Source of the DNA: Bacteroides faecium
GTDB taxonomy: Bacteria > Bacteroidota > Bacteroidia > Bacteroidales > Bacteroidaceae
DNA: 64,000 nt
Direction of reading: 5' to 3'
Assembly (NCBI RefSeq): GCF_012113595.1
Contig: NZ_CP050831.1
Coordinates: 3,224,001 to 3,288,000 of the forward strand
Below the pieces are notes generated by a model, which was given only the letters and a program-made list of their open reading frames with translations, was not told the origin of the DNA and searched no databases. The translations under genes were made by a program, and so were the position numbers. This document shows, in pieces, positions 8,871-15,934 of the stretch. Position 1 is the stretch's first letter. Each line of letters starts with the position of its first letter.

Positions 8871-9572
8871 TTATCCAATCTTGCTTATTTTCTTCAGCTT
8901 CTCTTCTTCGATGATTTTTATCTTTCTTCCGTCGATAGTAATCAGTCTCTCCGTGGCAAACTGAGACAGCGTGCGGATAGCGTTCGAAGTAGTCATATTC
9001 GAAAGATTTGCCAAATCTTCGCGTGACAGGTAAATACTCAGGGTTGAGCCGTCTTCTTCCAGCCCATAACTTTCTTTCAGGAAAATCAAGGATTCGGCGA
9101 GACGTCCGCGGATATGTTTTTGAGTCAGGTTGACAGTGCGTTCGTCGGAGATGCCGAGGTCGATAGAAAGTTGGCGGATAAAGAACATTGCCAGGTCGTT
9201 GTTCTGGGCAATCAGGGTAGCAATGGCACTCATAGGAATCAGACAGACAACAGAAGGTTCGAAAGCTGCCGCAGCAGTTACAAAATCCTCTTTGGCAAAA
9301 TAGGCACGATAAGCAAAATATTCGCGTGGTTTAATCATGCGGATAATCTGACTTCTACCCCCTACGCCATCTTTGAAGATTTTGACTTTGCCGTTGATAA
9401 GGCACATCAGATGAGATGGTGTTTCTCCTTCACAATAGATGGTTTCATTCTTTTTGTAGGTCTGTATCGTATAATTGTTCATCAGAAACTCCTTTTGCTC
9501 GTCATTTAAAGGAGCTAACATGTCGGATAACGGTTCCGAAATATCTATGTCTGACATATTCATTTTTACCAT
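8871..9572 (-). CDS. Crp/Fnr family transcriptional regulator
   Basis: The 233-residue protein has an N-terminal cyclic-nucleotide-binding beta-roll (about 20-130, with the GETPSHLMCLINGKVKIF strand pair). A long dimerisation helix follows, then a C-terminal winged helix with LSREDLANLSNMTTSNAIRTLSQF at about 178-201 as recognition region. There are no clustered Cys residues, so an Fnr iron-sulfur cluster is unlikely. The effector and targets are unknown. Several ATGs lie close together at the start (9572, 9563, 9557); the first is used. It has its own promoter box at 9601-9608 and terminator at 8801-8830, so it is a single-gene unit between GH20 and glutamine synthetase. Confidence 0.9.
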   Translation of the reverse strand: MVKMNMSDIDISEPLSDMLAPLNDEQKEFLMNNYTIQTYKKNETIYCEGETPSHLMCLINGKVKIFKDGVGGRSQIIRMIKPREYFAYRAYFAKEDFVTAAAAFEPSVVCLIPMSAIATLIAQNNDLAMFFIRQLSIDLGISDERTVNLTQKHIRGRLAESLIFLKESYGLEEDGSTLSIYLSREDLANLSNMTTSNAIRTLSQFATERLITIDGRKIKIIEEEKLKKISKIG

Positions 9573-9600
9573 GGGTGCTACAAAACTGTGTTATACAGCA

Positions 9601-9608
9601 CAAAAGTA
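9601..9608 (-). promoter_or_regulatory. -7 box (TACTTTTG) of the Crp/Fnr gene
   Basis: The minus strand reads TACTTTTG (TAnnTTTG); predicted start near 9597, 25 nt before ATG 9572. No clear -33 element. Confidence 0.55.
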
Positions 9609-9640
9609 GAAATAAAAAATGAAAAAATGCACGAATCTAT

Positions 9641-9679
9641 AAAAAGATTGCACAAAAGTGGGAGCTTTCGTGCAATCTT
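9641..9679 (-). terminator. Terminator of glutamine synthetase III gene
   Basis: AAGATTGCAC (9644-9653) pairs perfectly with GTGCAATCTT (9670-9679), with an inner AAAG/CTTT pair. On the minus strand the stem is followed by T residues (9645-9641). It lies just after the glnN stop codon at 9689. Confidence 0.85.
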
Positions 9680-9688
9680 GAGGACATT

Positions 9689-11878
9689 TTATTTGGTAAA
9701 CAGCAGCTCCCTGTACTTGGGCAACGGCCATATTTCGTCGTCTACTTCCATTTCCAAACGGTCGATATGGTCGCGGATCTGGTCGAGATACGGGCGTACC
9801 TTATCTTCGTAGGCAAATGCCCTTTCCTTGTAGTTCTCCATGTGGTTGGCTACCTTTCGCGCTTCGGTCATCTCGCGAACCAGTACTTTGATTGAAGTCA
9901 CCCGGTGCGAAATCTCACGAATCAGCTCTTTGCGGTCGGCACTCAGCACTTCGTATTCTTCGGCAGGGAATATCTCTTTCAGCCCGCGAAGATTTTCGAG
10001 CAACCGGTTCTGGTAGGCAACGGCAGTCGGAACGATGTGATTGATGGCAAGGTCGCCCAATACACGTCCTTCAATCTGGACTTTCATGGTGAATTTCTCC
10101 AGTTCCACTTCCAGGCGGCTGTTCAACTCCGTTTCGTTGAAGATACGTTCGCCGATAAGTACGGCCTTAGACTGGTTGTCAACGTAGTGCATCAGGGCTT
10201 CCGGGACGTGGCAGATGTTGGTCAGTCCGCGGCGGGCGGCTTCCTGTTTCCATTCTTCGGAATAACCGTCGCCTTCGAAACGGATTGCTTCGGAAGCGAT
10301 GATTGTTTCTTTCAGCAACCGGAAGATAGCTTCATCTTTGCCTACGCCTTCTTCCATTAATTTTTCTATGGATGCGCGGAACTCGTTCAACTGGTTTGCC
10401 ATGGCGGCGTTGATAGCAATCATTGCGGCGGCACAGTTGGAAGAAGAGCCTGCGGCACGGAACTCAAACCGGTTGCCGGTGAAAGCAAAAGGAGAAGTAC
10501 GGTTGCGGTCGGTCGTATCGAGCAGAATTTCGGGGATACGTCCGATGCCCAGTTTCAATGTAGTCTTTTCTTCCGGTGTCATTTTCTCGTTTCCTACCTG
10601 GCGTACAATTTCGTCGAGCGTTGCCGAAAGTTGCGACCCCAGGAAGCAGGAAAGAATGGCGGGCGGAGCTTCATTGGCTCCCAGGCGGTGGCTGTTGTTG
10701 GCACTCATAATGGAAGCACGCAGCAGGTTCTGGTTTTTATAAACCATCATCAGTACGTTCACCAGGAAAGTCAGGAACAGCATATTTCCTTTCGGGTTCT
10801 TGCCCGGAGCAAACAGGTTGATGCCGGTGTCGGTGCAAAGCGACCAGTTGTTGTGCTTACCCGAACCATTCACACCGCTATAAGGTTTCTCGTGCAGAAG
10901 CACGTTGAAGTGATGCTTGCGGGCAATACGTTTCATCAAGTCCATGACAAGTTGGTTGTGGTCGTTCGCCAGGTTGCAGTTCTCGAAGATAGGAGCCAAC
11001 TCGAATTGGTTGGGAGCTACTTCGTTGTGGCGGGTCTTGGCGGGAATGCCCAGCTTGTGACATTCTATTTCGAGTTCCTTCATAAAGGCGGTGACGCGTG
11101 GCGGGATAGAGCCGAAATAGTGGTCTTCCAACTGCTGGTCTTTGGCGGAAGAGTGTCCCATCAGTGTCCGTCCGGTGAGGCAGAGGTCGGGGCGTGCATT
11201 ATATAAGGAAGAGTCGACAAGGAAATATTCCTGTTCCCATCCCAGGTTCGTGTAGACGCGTGTCACGTTCTTGTCGAACAACTGGCAAACTTCCGTAGCC
11301 GCTTTGTCTACGGCGGCAAGTGCTTTTAATAACGGAGTTTTGTAATCCAGCGCTTCGCCCGTATAAGAAATGAAGATGGTAGGGATACAAAGAGTCGTAT
11401 CCACTACGAATGCTGGTGAAGAAACGTCCCATGCCGTATAGCCGCGTGCTTCGAAAGTGTTGCGGATGCCGCCGTTGGGAAAAGAAGAAGCGTCCGGCTC
11501 CTGCTGGATAAGTAATTTTCCGGAGAAACGTTCGATAACTCCACCGTCTTCACCGAACTCGATAAAGCCGTCATGCTTTTCGGCTGTTCCGTCCGTCAAA
11601 GGCTGGAACCAGTGTGTGTAGTGAGTGACGTTGAGTGACTTTGCCCAGCTTTTCATGCCGTTGGCAATCAAGTCTGCCACTTCGCGACTGATGGGCGTAC
11701 CTTTTTCGATAGCGTCGGTCACAGCTTTGTAGGCTTCCTTCGGAAGATACTCCTGCATCTTCTTGCGGTCGAACACGTGGCTGCCATAATAATCAGAGAG
11801 TTTGTTGGAAGGAGCAGTTACTTCCAAAGGTTTCCGGTTGGAAAGCTCTTGTAATGCAAAAAATCTCATTTTAGACAT
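9689..11878 (-). CDS. glnN: Glutamine synthetase type III
   Basis: Starting at ATG 11878 (MSKMRFFALQELSNRK) the protein is 729 residues, the normal size of the GSIII family and much longer than GSI (~470). An N-terminal GSIII-specific region is followed by the catalytic beta barrel; diagnostic segments are NEVAPNQFELAPIFE and the nucleotide-binding KPYSGVNGSGKHNNWS. It condenses glutamate and ammonia to glutamine with ATP, the main ammonium-assimilation step in Bacteroides. An in-frame TTG at 11911 lies within the -7 promoter box and is not a credible start. Palindromic G/C-rich sequences just upstream of the promoter may be operators. A terminator follows at 9641-9679. Confidence 0.96.
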   Translation of the reverse strand: MSKMRFFALQELSNRKPLEVTAPSNKLSDYYGSHVFDRKKMQEYLPKEAYKAVTDAIEKGTPISREVADLIANGMKSWAKSLNVTHYTHWFQPLTDGTAEKHDGFIEFGEDGGVIERFSGKLLIQQEPDASSFPNGGIRNTFEARGYTAWDVSSPAFVVDTTLCIPTIFISYTGEALDYKTPLLKALAAVDKAATEVCQLFDKNVTRVYTNLGWEQEYFLVDSSLYNARPDLCLTGRTLMGHSSAKDQQLEDHYFGSIPPRVTAFMKELEIECHKLGIPAKTRHNEVAPNQFELAPIFENCNLANDHNQLVMDLMKRIARKHHFNVLLHEKPYSGVNGSGKHNNWSLCTDTGINLFAPGKNPKGNMLFLTFLVNVLMMVYKNQNLLRASIMSANNSHRLGANEAPPAILSCFLGSQLSATLDEIVRQVGNEKMTPEEKTTLKLGIGRIPEILLDTTDRNRTSPFAFTGNRFEFRAAGSSSNCAAAMIAINAAMANQLNEFRASIEKLMEEGVGKDEAIFRLLKETIIASEAIRFEGDGYSEEWKQEAARRGLTNICHVPEALMHYVDNQSKAVLIGERIFNETELNSRLEVELEKFTMKVQIEGRVLGDLAINHIVPTAVAYQNRLLENLRGLKEIFPAEEYEVLSADRKELIREISHRVTSIKVLVREMTEARKVANHMENYKERAFAYEDKVRPYLDQIRDHIDRLEMEVDDEIWPLPKYRELLFTK

Positions 11879-11908
11879 AAATGGTCTGTTGTTTATCGGT
11901 TGATGGCG

Positions 11909-11916
11909 CAAAATTA
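11909..11916 (-). promoter_or_regulatory. -7 box (TAATTTTG) of glnN
   Basis: The minus strand reads TAATTTTG; predicted start about 11905, 27 nt before ATG 11878. The -33 region is weak (TTTC), as expected if an activator is needed. Confidence 0.6.
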
Positions 11917-12277
11917 TATGTTTTTTCTGAAAGTACCCCTATTTTTTAGGGGGTAATTTGAAAAATAAGATGTTTTTTTTGAATATGCCCCCTTCGGACT
12001 TAAGGGGGAAGGCTGAACTTTATGGTCGCGACGTAAAAAACACTGGTAAACATATAAGTTTTGTACAGGTCACATCGGTAAGGTATTTAGATAACTTGGA
12101 AAATTCTCTGTGACATTTTTGTTTGTATTCTAAGTATTATACGGGGAAAAACAAAAATGTCGCAGAGCTTATTATCAATGCCTTATCTTTAAAAATAGTC
12201 TGATTTTAAGATAAGTTTGCAAAAAACAATAGGGAGTTTTTATCTTTTTCGGAATAAAAACTGCATTTTTCTTTTAA
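11912..12277. other. Intergenic region with several hairpins, no gene
   Basis: About 365 bp without a credible ORF. From glnN outward it holds a palindrome TACCCC-N9-GGGGGTA (11934-11955), CCCCCTT/AAGGGGG (11988-11994 with 12002-12008), a 19-bp inverted repeat (12106-12124 with 12149-12167), CTTATCTT/AAGATAAG (12182-12189 with 12208-12215) and AGTTTTTAT/ATAAAAACT (12235-12243 with 12254-12262). The last may end the transcript of the helicase-like gene; the first two sit at the glnN promoter. Confidence 0.6.
12106..12167. repeat. 19-bp near-perfect inverted repeat
   Basis: CTCTGTGACATTTTTGTTT at 12106-12124 faces AAACAAAAATGTCGCAGAG at 12149-12167. There is one G:T mismatch that would still pair in RNA, and a 24-nt loop. 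No T-run follows on either strand, so it is not a standard terminator. Confidence 0.75.
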
Positions 12278-14077
12278 TTATTTGAATTTCAGTATTTTGA
12301 TTGTTCTGGTTTCATGATTTCTATAATTTTCCACCTCTGCATATTGTTCCAGTTCTTTAGTCGTGATACCTCGTCCGGTGTTCAGTCCCATTTTCTTATA
12401 TACCTGTTTGAGCATACTCTTTACTTCCTGAACCGACAATTCAGTCCCTATGGGGAAAGTTCGTTGGATACGGGTTTTCATCTGTCCCGACTTCTTAATG
12501 GATTGTTCGCTGCTGACATTTAATGCTGTACGCAACTTATTCTCATTATAGTCGGATTCACGGATAAATTCACCACCAAACCGGCAAAAACAATCGTATA
12601 TATATCTGTCGGCAGTAGAAGTTATGAGATTTCCCAACATACGTTGATAGCGCTTTTGCAGTTTCTTGTCAGTGGCTCTGCCCATCTTTTCCATCTCTTC
12701 CAGTTTGCGGACGATAAGCTCCGCCCGCTTTTTCTTTGCCAGACGGTGCTGGATTGCCATACGCTCATTGTCCGAAACCGGCATGAGGCGTTCTTCATGT
12801 GAGAACTCAAAATAATTGGTTTGTTGATAGGCATTACACAACAGTTCGGTAGATGTATATAGACGTTTCACTTGTTCTTTCTCATAGAAATTGGCTATCA
12901 GGAACGGGTCTGGTTTTCCGTTCTCGTCCAGATAAGGAAGATAGGAATTTTCTCCGATAGCTTCCTGCAATAATGTCCGTTCGCCGATATTCGATGTCCG
13001 TGCCAGTTGTGCTTTCCATCCGTTGAAAACAGTGGCTGCACCTTGAATCCAGCGGTCAATCTCCGGCGAAGACATACATTCCAATTCGGGCCGGATAGAA
13101 GCAATATGTGTCACACTGTTTACTCCGCCCCGGAAACGCCCGATGATTTGAATAGCTTCGGTAGCCGGGTCGATAACCGATTGTGCGGCACCGTATAAAT
13201 CGCTGATGAAAATCACATGCGGGGGATTTTTGCATACGATGTCTACTGCCGAATAGAAACGTGAGGTGAAGAAGTTGTAACGTTCCAGTTCGGTAATCAT
13301 CATTGATTTTTTGCGTCGGTTGCCTTTCCATAGTTTGTATTGCCCGTCTTCGCTGCAAAAAGTACATGCATTACTCAGTTCGGGTATCAATCGGTAAAAA
13401 CTGTCTATTGAGTCAATGCTGTTGCAGAAGATGCAGACCGTTCCTCGCTTCGCTTCAATCACTTCCTGCAATGTCTCCAGTACATTATTCGTAGTGATAA
13501 GTTTCAGTTTTTGGCGATATGCGTAATCCGGTTTAATCAGTACGCGCATAAAGCCGTCGAAGCGGTTGTCCTTTTCGGGTATGATAGGGGTGGCGGATAT
13601 CAGTGCCTTGTTTTGGAAATGAAAGAAATCGTTCATCGGTTCGCGGATAGAATCACGGTAATGCACGTCCTGCACTAACTTCTCACATTCATCAAACAGG
13701 ATGAAGCATTCTGTGTACATATCTATCCCCACCGCTTGCATCGCTTCCTTGATTTTCGTGAAACCTTCGGGAGTGGTCAACAGCTTGTAATGCTTATCAC
13801 GGTTTTCTTCCAGAAAATCAGCCACTTTCCGGATAGTCACCCCTTTATAGATAGCCAGTGCATTTTTATGTTTCTTCGCTTTCGACTCGATAACAGGCAC
13901 ATTAGGCTCGATAATGATAGATTTCCGCGGTGCTGTCAGTTCGCAATGCGTAGCTCCCAGTCCGGGCAGTAACTTGTTAATGATGCAATTGGTCGGGATA
14001 AAGTCTTTACCGGCACGTTTCAATGCATCCGCAAAGTATTCGCCTTTTCGGATGGAGTAGGTTCTGTCGTATTCCAT
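12278..14077 (-). CDS. SF2 helicase-like protein with degenerate Walker A
   Basis: The 599-residue protein has the order of SF2 helicase motifs. A Walker-A-like PGLGAT lies at 38-43, a DECE box (motif II) at 129-132, SAT (motif III) at 161-163, and QIIGRFRGG (motif VI, QxxGRxxR) at 310-318. The Walker A lysine is absent, although the DECE and arginine-finger motifs are kept. The C-terminal half (about 400-599) is helical and basic with no domain I recognise. I recall similar proteins in Bacteroidetes beside HU-like proteins, but cannot verify this here. The function is unknown; DNA or RNA remodelling without classical ATP use, or an ATP site of different design, are both possible. It starts 6 bp after the HU-like gene, so the two are one operon. 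Confidence 0.7.
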   Translation of the reverse strand: MEYDRTYSIRKGEYFADALKRAGKDFIPTNCIINKLLPGLGATHCELTAPRKSIIIEPNVPVIESKAKKHKNALAIYKGVTIRKVADFLEENRDKHYKLLTTPEGFTKIKEAMQAVGIDMYTECFILFDECEKLVQDVHYRDSIREPMNDFFHFQNKALISATPIIPEKDNRFDGFMRVLIKPDYAYRQKLKLITTNNVLETLQEVIEAKRGTVCIFCNSIDSIDSFYRLIPELSNACTFCSEDGQYKLWKGNRRKKSMMITELERYNFFTSRFYSAVDIVCKNPPHVIFISDLYGAAQSVIDPATEAIQIIGRFRGGVNSVTHIASIRPELECMSSPEIDRWIQGAATVFNGWKAQLARTSNIGERTLLQEAIGENSYLPYLDENGKPDPFLIANFYEKEQVKRLYTSTELLCNAYQQTNYFEFSHEERLMPVSDNERMAIQHRLAKKKRAELIVRKLEEMEKMGRATDKKLQKRYQRMLGNLITSTADRYIYDCFCRFGGEFIRESDYNENKLRTALNVSSEQSIKKSGQMKTRIQRTFPIGTELSVQEVKSMLKQVYKKMGLNTGRGITTKELEQYAEVENYRNHETRTIKILKFK

Positions 14078-14083
14078 ATTGTT

Positions 14084-14497
14084 CTAGTATTTTCGTTTGT
14101 TATGTCTTTCAGGATTATACTTCTCAAATCCTGCCGCAGTTATCCGTCTTTTCAGGCGCTTTTCCGCCTTGAATACAACATTCTTCACTTCTATGGATTC
14201 CGCCCGGTGGCTTTCGCCGGGTTCTTTGTCTTCACAGAAACTGCCGTTCAGGGAGAAACTGCCAAAATCGTCCAGATTGAGAATATTGCCATTTTTCAGA
14301 ATGGCTTCTATACCTTCCAATATCATGCTGAGGTTTTTGTATGCATCGCCTTTGGAAATGTTGTTCTTGAAAGCCAGATATTCTACAAAGGCTTTGGTAT
14401 CCAGCGTATCCCATGATAATAGCTGCACCCGTACATTTGTTTCTTTGTCACCACTGAAAGTATCCGCAAAGCGGGTTGTCTTGTAAAGTATGCTCAT
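14084..14497 (-). CDS. HU-like DNA-binding protein (HU-HIG type)
   Basis: Starting at ATG 14497 (MSILYKTTRF) the protein is 137 residues. The first ~110 resemble the Bacteroidetes HU/IHF-related family: an N-terminal strand of MSILYK type, helices with LAFKNNISKGDAYKNLSMILEG, then GNILNLDDFGSFSLNG, the turn into the DNA-binding arm. The C-terminus is a basic tail (ERHNKRKY). An upstream in-frame TTG at 14557 falls inside the 22-bp repeats and is unlikely to be the start. It is probably an architectural DNA-binding partner of the helicase-like protein encoded 6 bp downstream. The ~220-nt leader carries three 22-bp phased repeats. Confidence 0.78.
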   Translation of the reverse strand: MSILYKTTRFADTFSGDKETNVRVQLLSWDTLDTKAFVEYLAFKNNISKGDAYKNLSMILEGIEAILKNGNILNLDDFGSFSLNGSFCEDKEPGESHRAESIEVKNVVFKAEKRLKRRITAAGFEKYNPERHNKRKY

Positions 14498-14536
14498 AAT
14501 AATTCCTTTTAGATTATCACTATTTGCTTGCAGTTG

Positions 14537-14624
14537 GGCATTCACCGGAATGGACAAGTGTAACTGTGCTGTTGCACAAGTGTATCCGGGTAGTTGCTCA
14601 AGTGCAACAGATTAATTCAAGCGG
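14537..14624. repeat. Three to four 22-bp phased direct repeats in the leader of the HU/helicase operon
   Basis: The word CAAGTG occurs at 14555, 14577 and 14599, each exactly 22 bp apart. Copies two and three share GTTGCwCAAGTG. A perfect inverted repeat CTGTTGCAC/GTGCAACAG (14569-14577 with 14602-14610) is embedded. The repeats lie 58-113 bp upstream of ATG 14497 and downstream of the predicted transcription start. Confidence 0.75.
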
Positions 14625-14726
14625 ATGAAATTGCTAAAGGATAAGGGGGAATTATTAATCTGTGCGGTAGAAATGATTAATTCTTCCTTATGAATTGGTA
14701 AAAACATCTTGTCGTTTATAATATTG

Positions 14727-14757
14727 CAAAGGTAGAAAAAAAGAATGGATGCGGCAA
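14727..14757 (-). promoter_or_regulatory. Promoter of the HU-helicase operon (TTG-N20-TACCTTTG)
   Basis: Minus strand: TTG (14755-14757), 20 nt, TACCTTTG (14727-14734). Predicted start about 14723, giving a leader of roughly 225 nt to ATG 14497. Confidence 0.72.
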
Positions 14758-14785
14758 TATAAAATGGATATGTAATATTGGATAA

Positions 14786-14818
14786 AAAGTAACGCTTCCG
14801 GATATGGGCGGAAGCGTT
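14786..14818 (-). terminator. Terminator of the toxin-antitoxin operon
   Basis: AACGCTTCCG (14791-14800) pairs perfectly with CGGAAGCGTT (14809-14818), loop 8 nt. On the minus strand it is followed by ACTTTTTAT. It lies about 20 bp after the antitoxin stop. Confidence 0.85.
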
Positions 14819-14838
14819 GTTTATTTAGATTATAGGTG

Positions 14839-15129
14839 TTATATTTGAACTTCGATGCTAAGTTTTCCACCAAGTCCACGTTCTACTATATCACGTAATG
14901 TCCCTATGGTAAGATTGCTACCGTCATTTTCTATACGTGAGATAAAAGCTCTTTTTTTATTGATACGGTTGGCTAGTTCTTCTTGTGTAACGTCTAATTT
15001 CATGCGGGCATTCTTTATTTGAAAACCTATCATCAAATCAGATAGTTCTTTTTCATAAGCATCACGGGATGGGGTTCCTTTTTCTCCGATAAACTTATCT
15101 TCCAATTCTGATAATGTTTTTGTTTTCAT
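14839..15129 (-). CDS. HTH (Xre-type) antitoxin, HigA-like
   Basis: This 96-residue protein has a helical N-terminal part and a Cro/CI-type helix-turn-helix at about 40-85 (IKNARMKLDVTQEELANRI, then AFISRIENDGSNLTIGTL). It ends with a beta-strand-like tail. It overlaps the toxin gene by 4 bp with toxin first, the order of higBA-type modules. It would neutralise the toxin and repress the promoter at 15481-15511. A terminator follows at once. Confidence 0.85.
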   Translation of the reverse strand: MKTKTLSELEDKFIGEKGTPSRDAYEKELSDLMIGFQIKNARMKLDVTQEELANRINKKRAFISRIENDGSNLTIGTLRDIVERGLGGKLSIEVQI

Positions 15130-15476
15130 TTTCGTTCCTCCTTTTCTTTATAATATTCATTCATAAGACGAATTGCTCTTTTTATTTCTTCAGGTGGAGT
15201 CTTTTGTGTCTTTTTCTGAAATCCACTTAATAAAACTACCAGTTTACCTGCATCAAAAAAGCAAAAAACACGAAATATATCACTGCCGAATTTTACACGT
15301 ATTTCAAATAGTCCGTTTGTGTCTTCAATATATTTGAGATGATTAACGGGCACTCGTTCCACTTCTTCGATAATACGTAATATCTGCAATATTTTACTTA
15401 CTACCTTTGGTTGCTGCTGACTAAGAAAGTCCTCAAAGAAATTCTTATATGTGATTACATTTCTGTATTTTTTCAT
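15126..15476 (-). CDS. RelE/ParE superfamily toxin, HigB/Gp49-like
   Basis: The 116-residue basic protein fits the phage Gp49-like/HigB family: two N-terminal helices, the core HLKYIEDTNGLFEIRVKFGSDIFRVFCFFDAGKLVVLLSGFQKKTQK at about 42-90, and a C-terminal helix with NEYYKEKEERK. The LFEIRV...FRVFCF...LLSGFQKKTQKTP pattern is the RelE-fold beta sheet with basic active-site residues. The expected action is ribosome-dependent mRNA cleavage. It is the first gene of the pair. The promoter puts the transcription start within 1-2 nt of the ATG, so the message looks leaderless. Confidence 0.87.
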   Translation of the reverse strand: MKKYRNVITYKNFFEDFLSQQQPKVVSKILQILRIIEEVERVPVNHLKYIEDTNGLFEIRVKFGSDIFRVFCFFDAGKLVVLLSGFQKKTQKTPPEEIKRAIRLMNEYYKEKEERK

Positions 15477-15480
15477 AATA

Positions 15481-15511
15481 CAAATGTAACGTATAAGTTG
15501 CGTTTAGGCAA
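15481..15511 (-). promoter_or_regulatory. Promoter of the toxin-antitoxin operon (TTG-N20-TACATTTG)
   Basis: Minus strand: TTG (15509-15511), 20 nt, TACATTTG (15481-15488). Predicted start 15476-15477, next to the toxin ATG at 15476. Confidence 0.72.
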
Positions 15512-15585
15512 ATTAATTGATGTTTATTTTATGCAGATGTGAGTATTTAACATTCATGAGGGGTTGTATGATTGATTAGATGGAT

Positions 15586-15783
15586 GATTAATGAATGGTA
15601 GCATTGATATTAAAGTTTCCTCTTTTAATAGTTAATATCTGAGTTGTTGGCTATTAATGGTTTGCATGTCAAGTATTAATGGCTTATATATTAAGTGTTA
15701 ATGATTGAGGTGTTGGTGATTCTACCGATATTTATAGATATGATAGTTGGTGGCCTCACTATGCTAATAGGATATGTCATCAT
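15586..15783. repeat. Degenerate array of 22-bp repeats
   Basis: In-register 22-bp units start at 15586, 15608, 15630, 15652, 15674 and 15696, and less clearly at 15718, 15740 and 15762. Most begin with an nATTAAT-like word; the best units continue with a GTT and end TGTCAAG or similar. The units at 15652 and 15674 match the consecutive units at 53847 and 53869 at roughly 16 and 17 of 22 positions. There is no unique spacer between units, so this is not a CRISPR. Confidence 0.7.
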
Positions 15784-15816
15784 TACCTGTAGAGTAAGGC
15801 ATAAAAAGAGAACCGC

Positions 15817-15852
15817 AAGGGACTGTCTGGCATTTCGGATAGTCCCTTTTTT
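15817..15852 (+). terminator. Orphan rho-independent terminator
   Basis: AAGGGACT (15817-15824) pairs with AGTCCCTT (15841-15848), and Ts continue to 15852. It is oriented for plus-strand transcription, but no convincing plus-strand gene lies between the toxin promoter and this point. Confidence 0.65.
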
Positions 15853-15896
15853 ACAGGTAGTTTTCTTCAATAACTCTTTTTAGTACCCCAATCTCC

Positions 15897-15925
15897 TTGC
15901 TTTTCGATATTCTTTTTTATATTTG
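15897..15925 (+). promoter_or_regulatory. Promoter of the DUF5686 gene
   Basis: TTG (15897-15899), 18 nt, TATATTTG (15918-15925). Predicted start about 15929, only ~6 nt before ATG 15935. Confidence 0.6.
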
Positions 15926-15934
15926 CCTACGTTA

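Noticed and set aside
9905..11206. Several plus-strand frames opposite glnN (including 191 codons at 10631-11206)
   Set aside because: They are shadows of the glnN coding strand, with no promoter, no ribosome site and no recognisable protein.
12278..14557. Prophage remnant
   Set aside because: Only an HU-like and a helicase-like gene are present; no integrase, capsid, portal or lysis gene was found nearby.
15695..15883. Possible 60-residue hydrophobic small protein (type I toxin-like)
   Set aside because: It begins in the 22-bp repeat array and reads straight through a strong terminator stem at 15817-15852, so the message would end before the stop codon. No ribosome site or promoter was clear.
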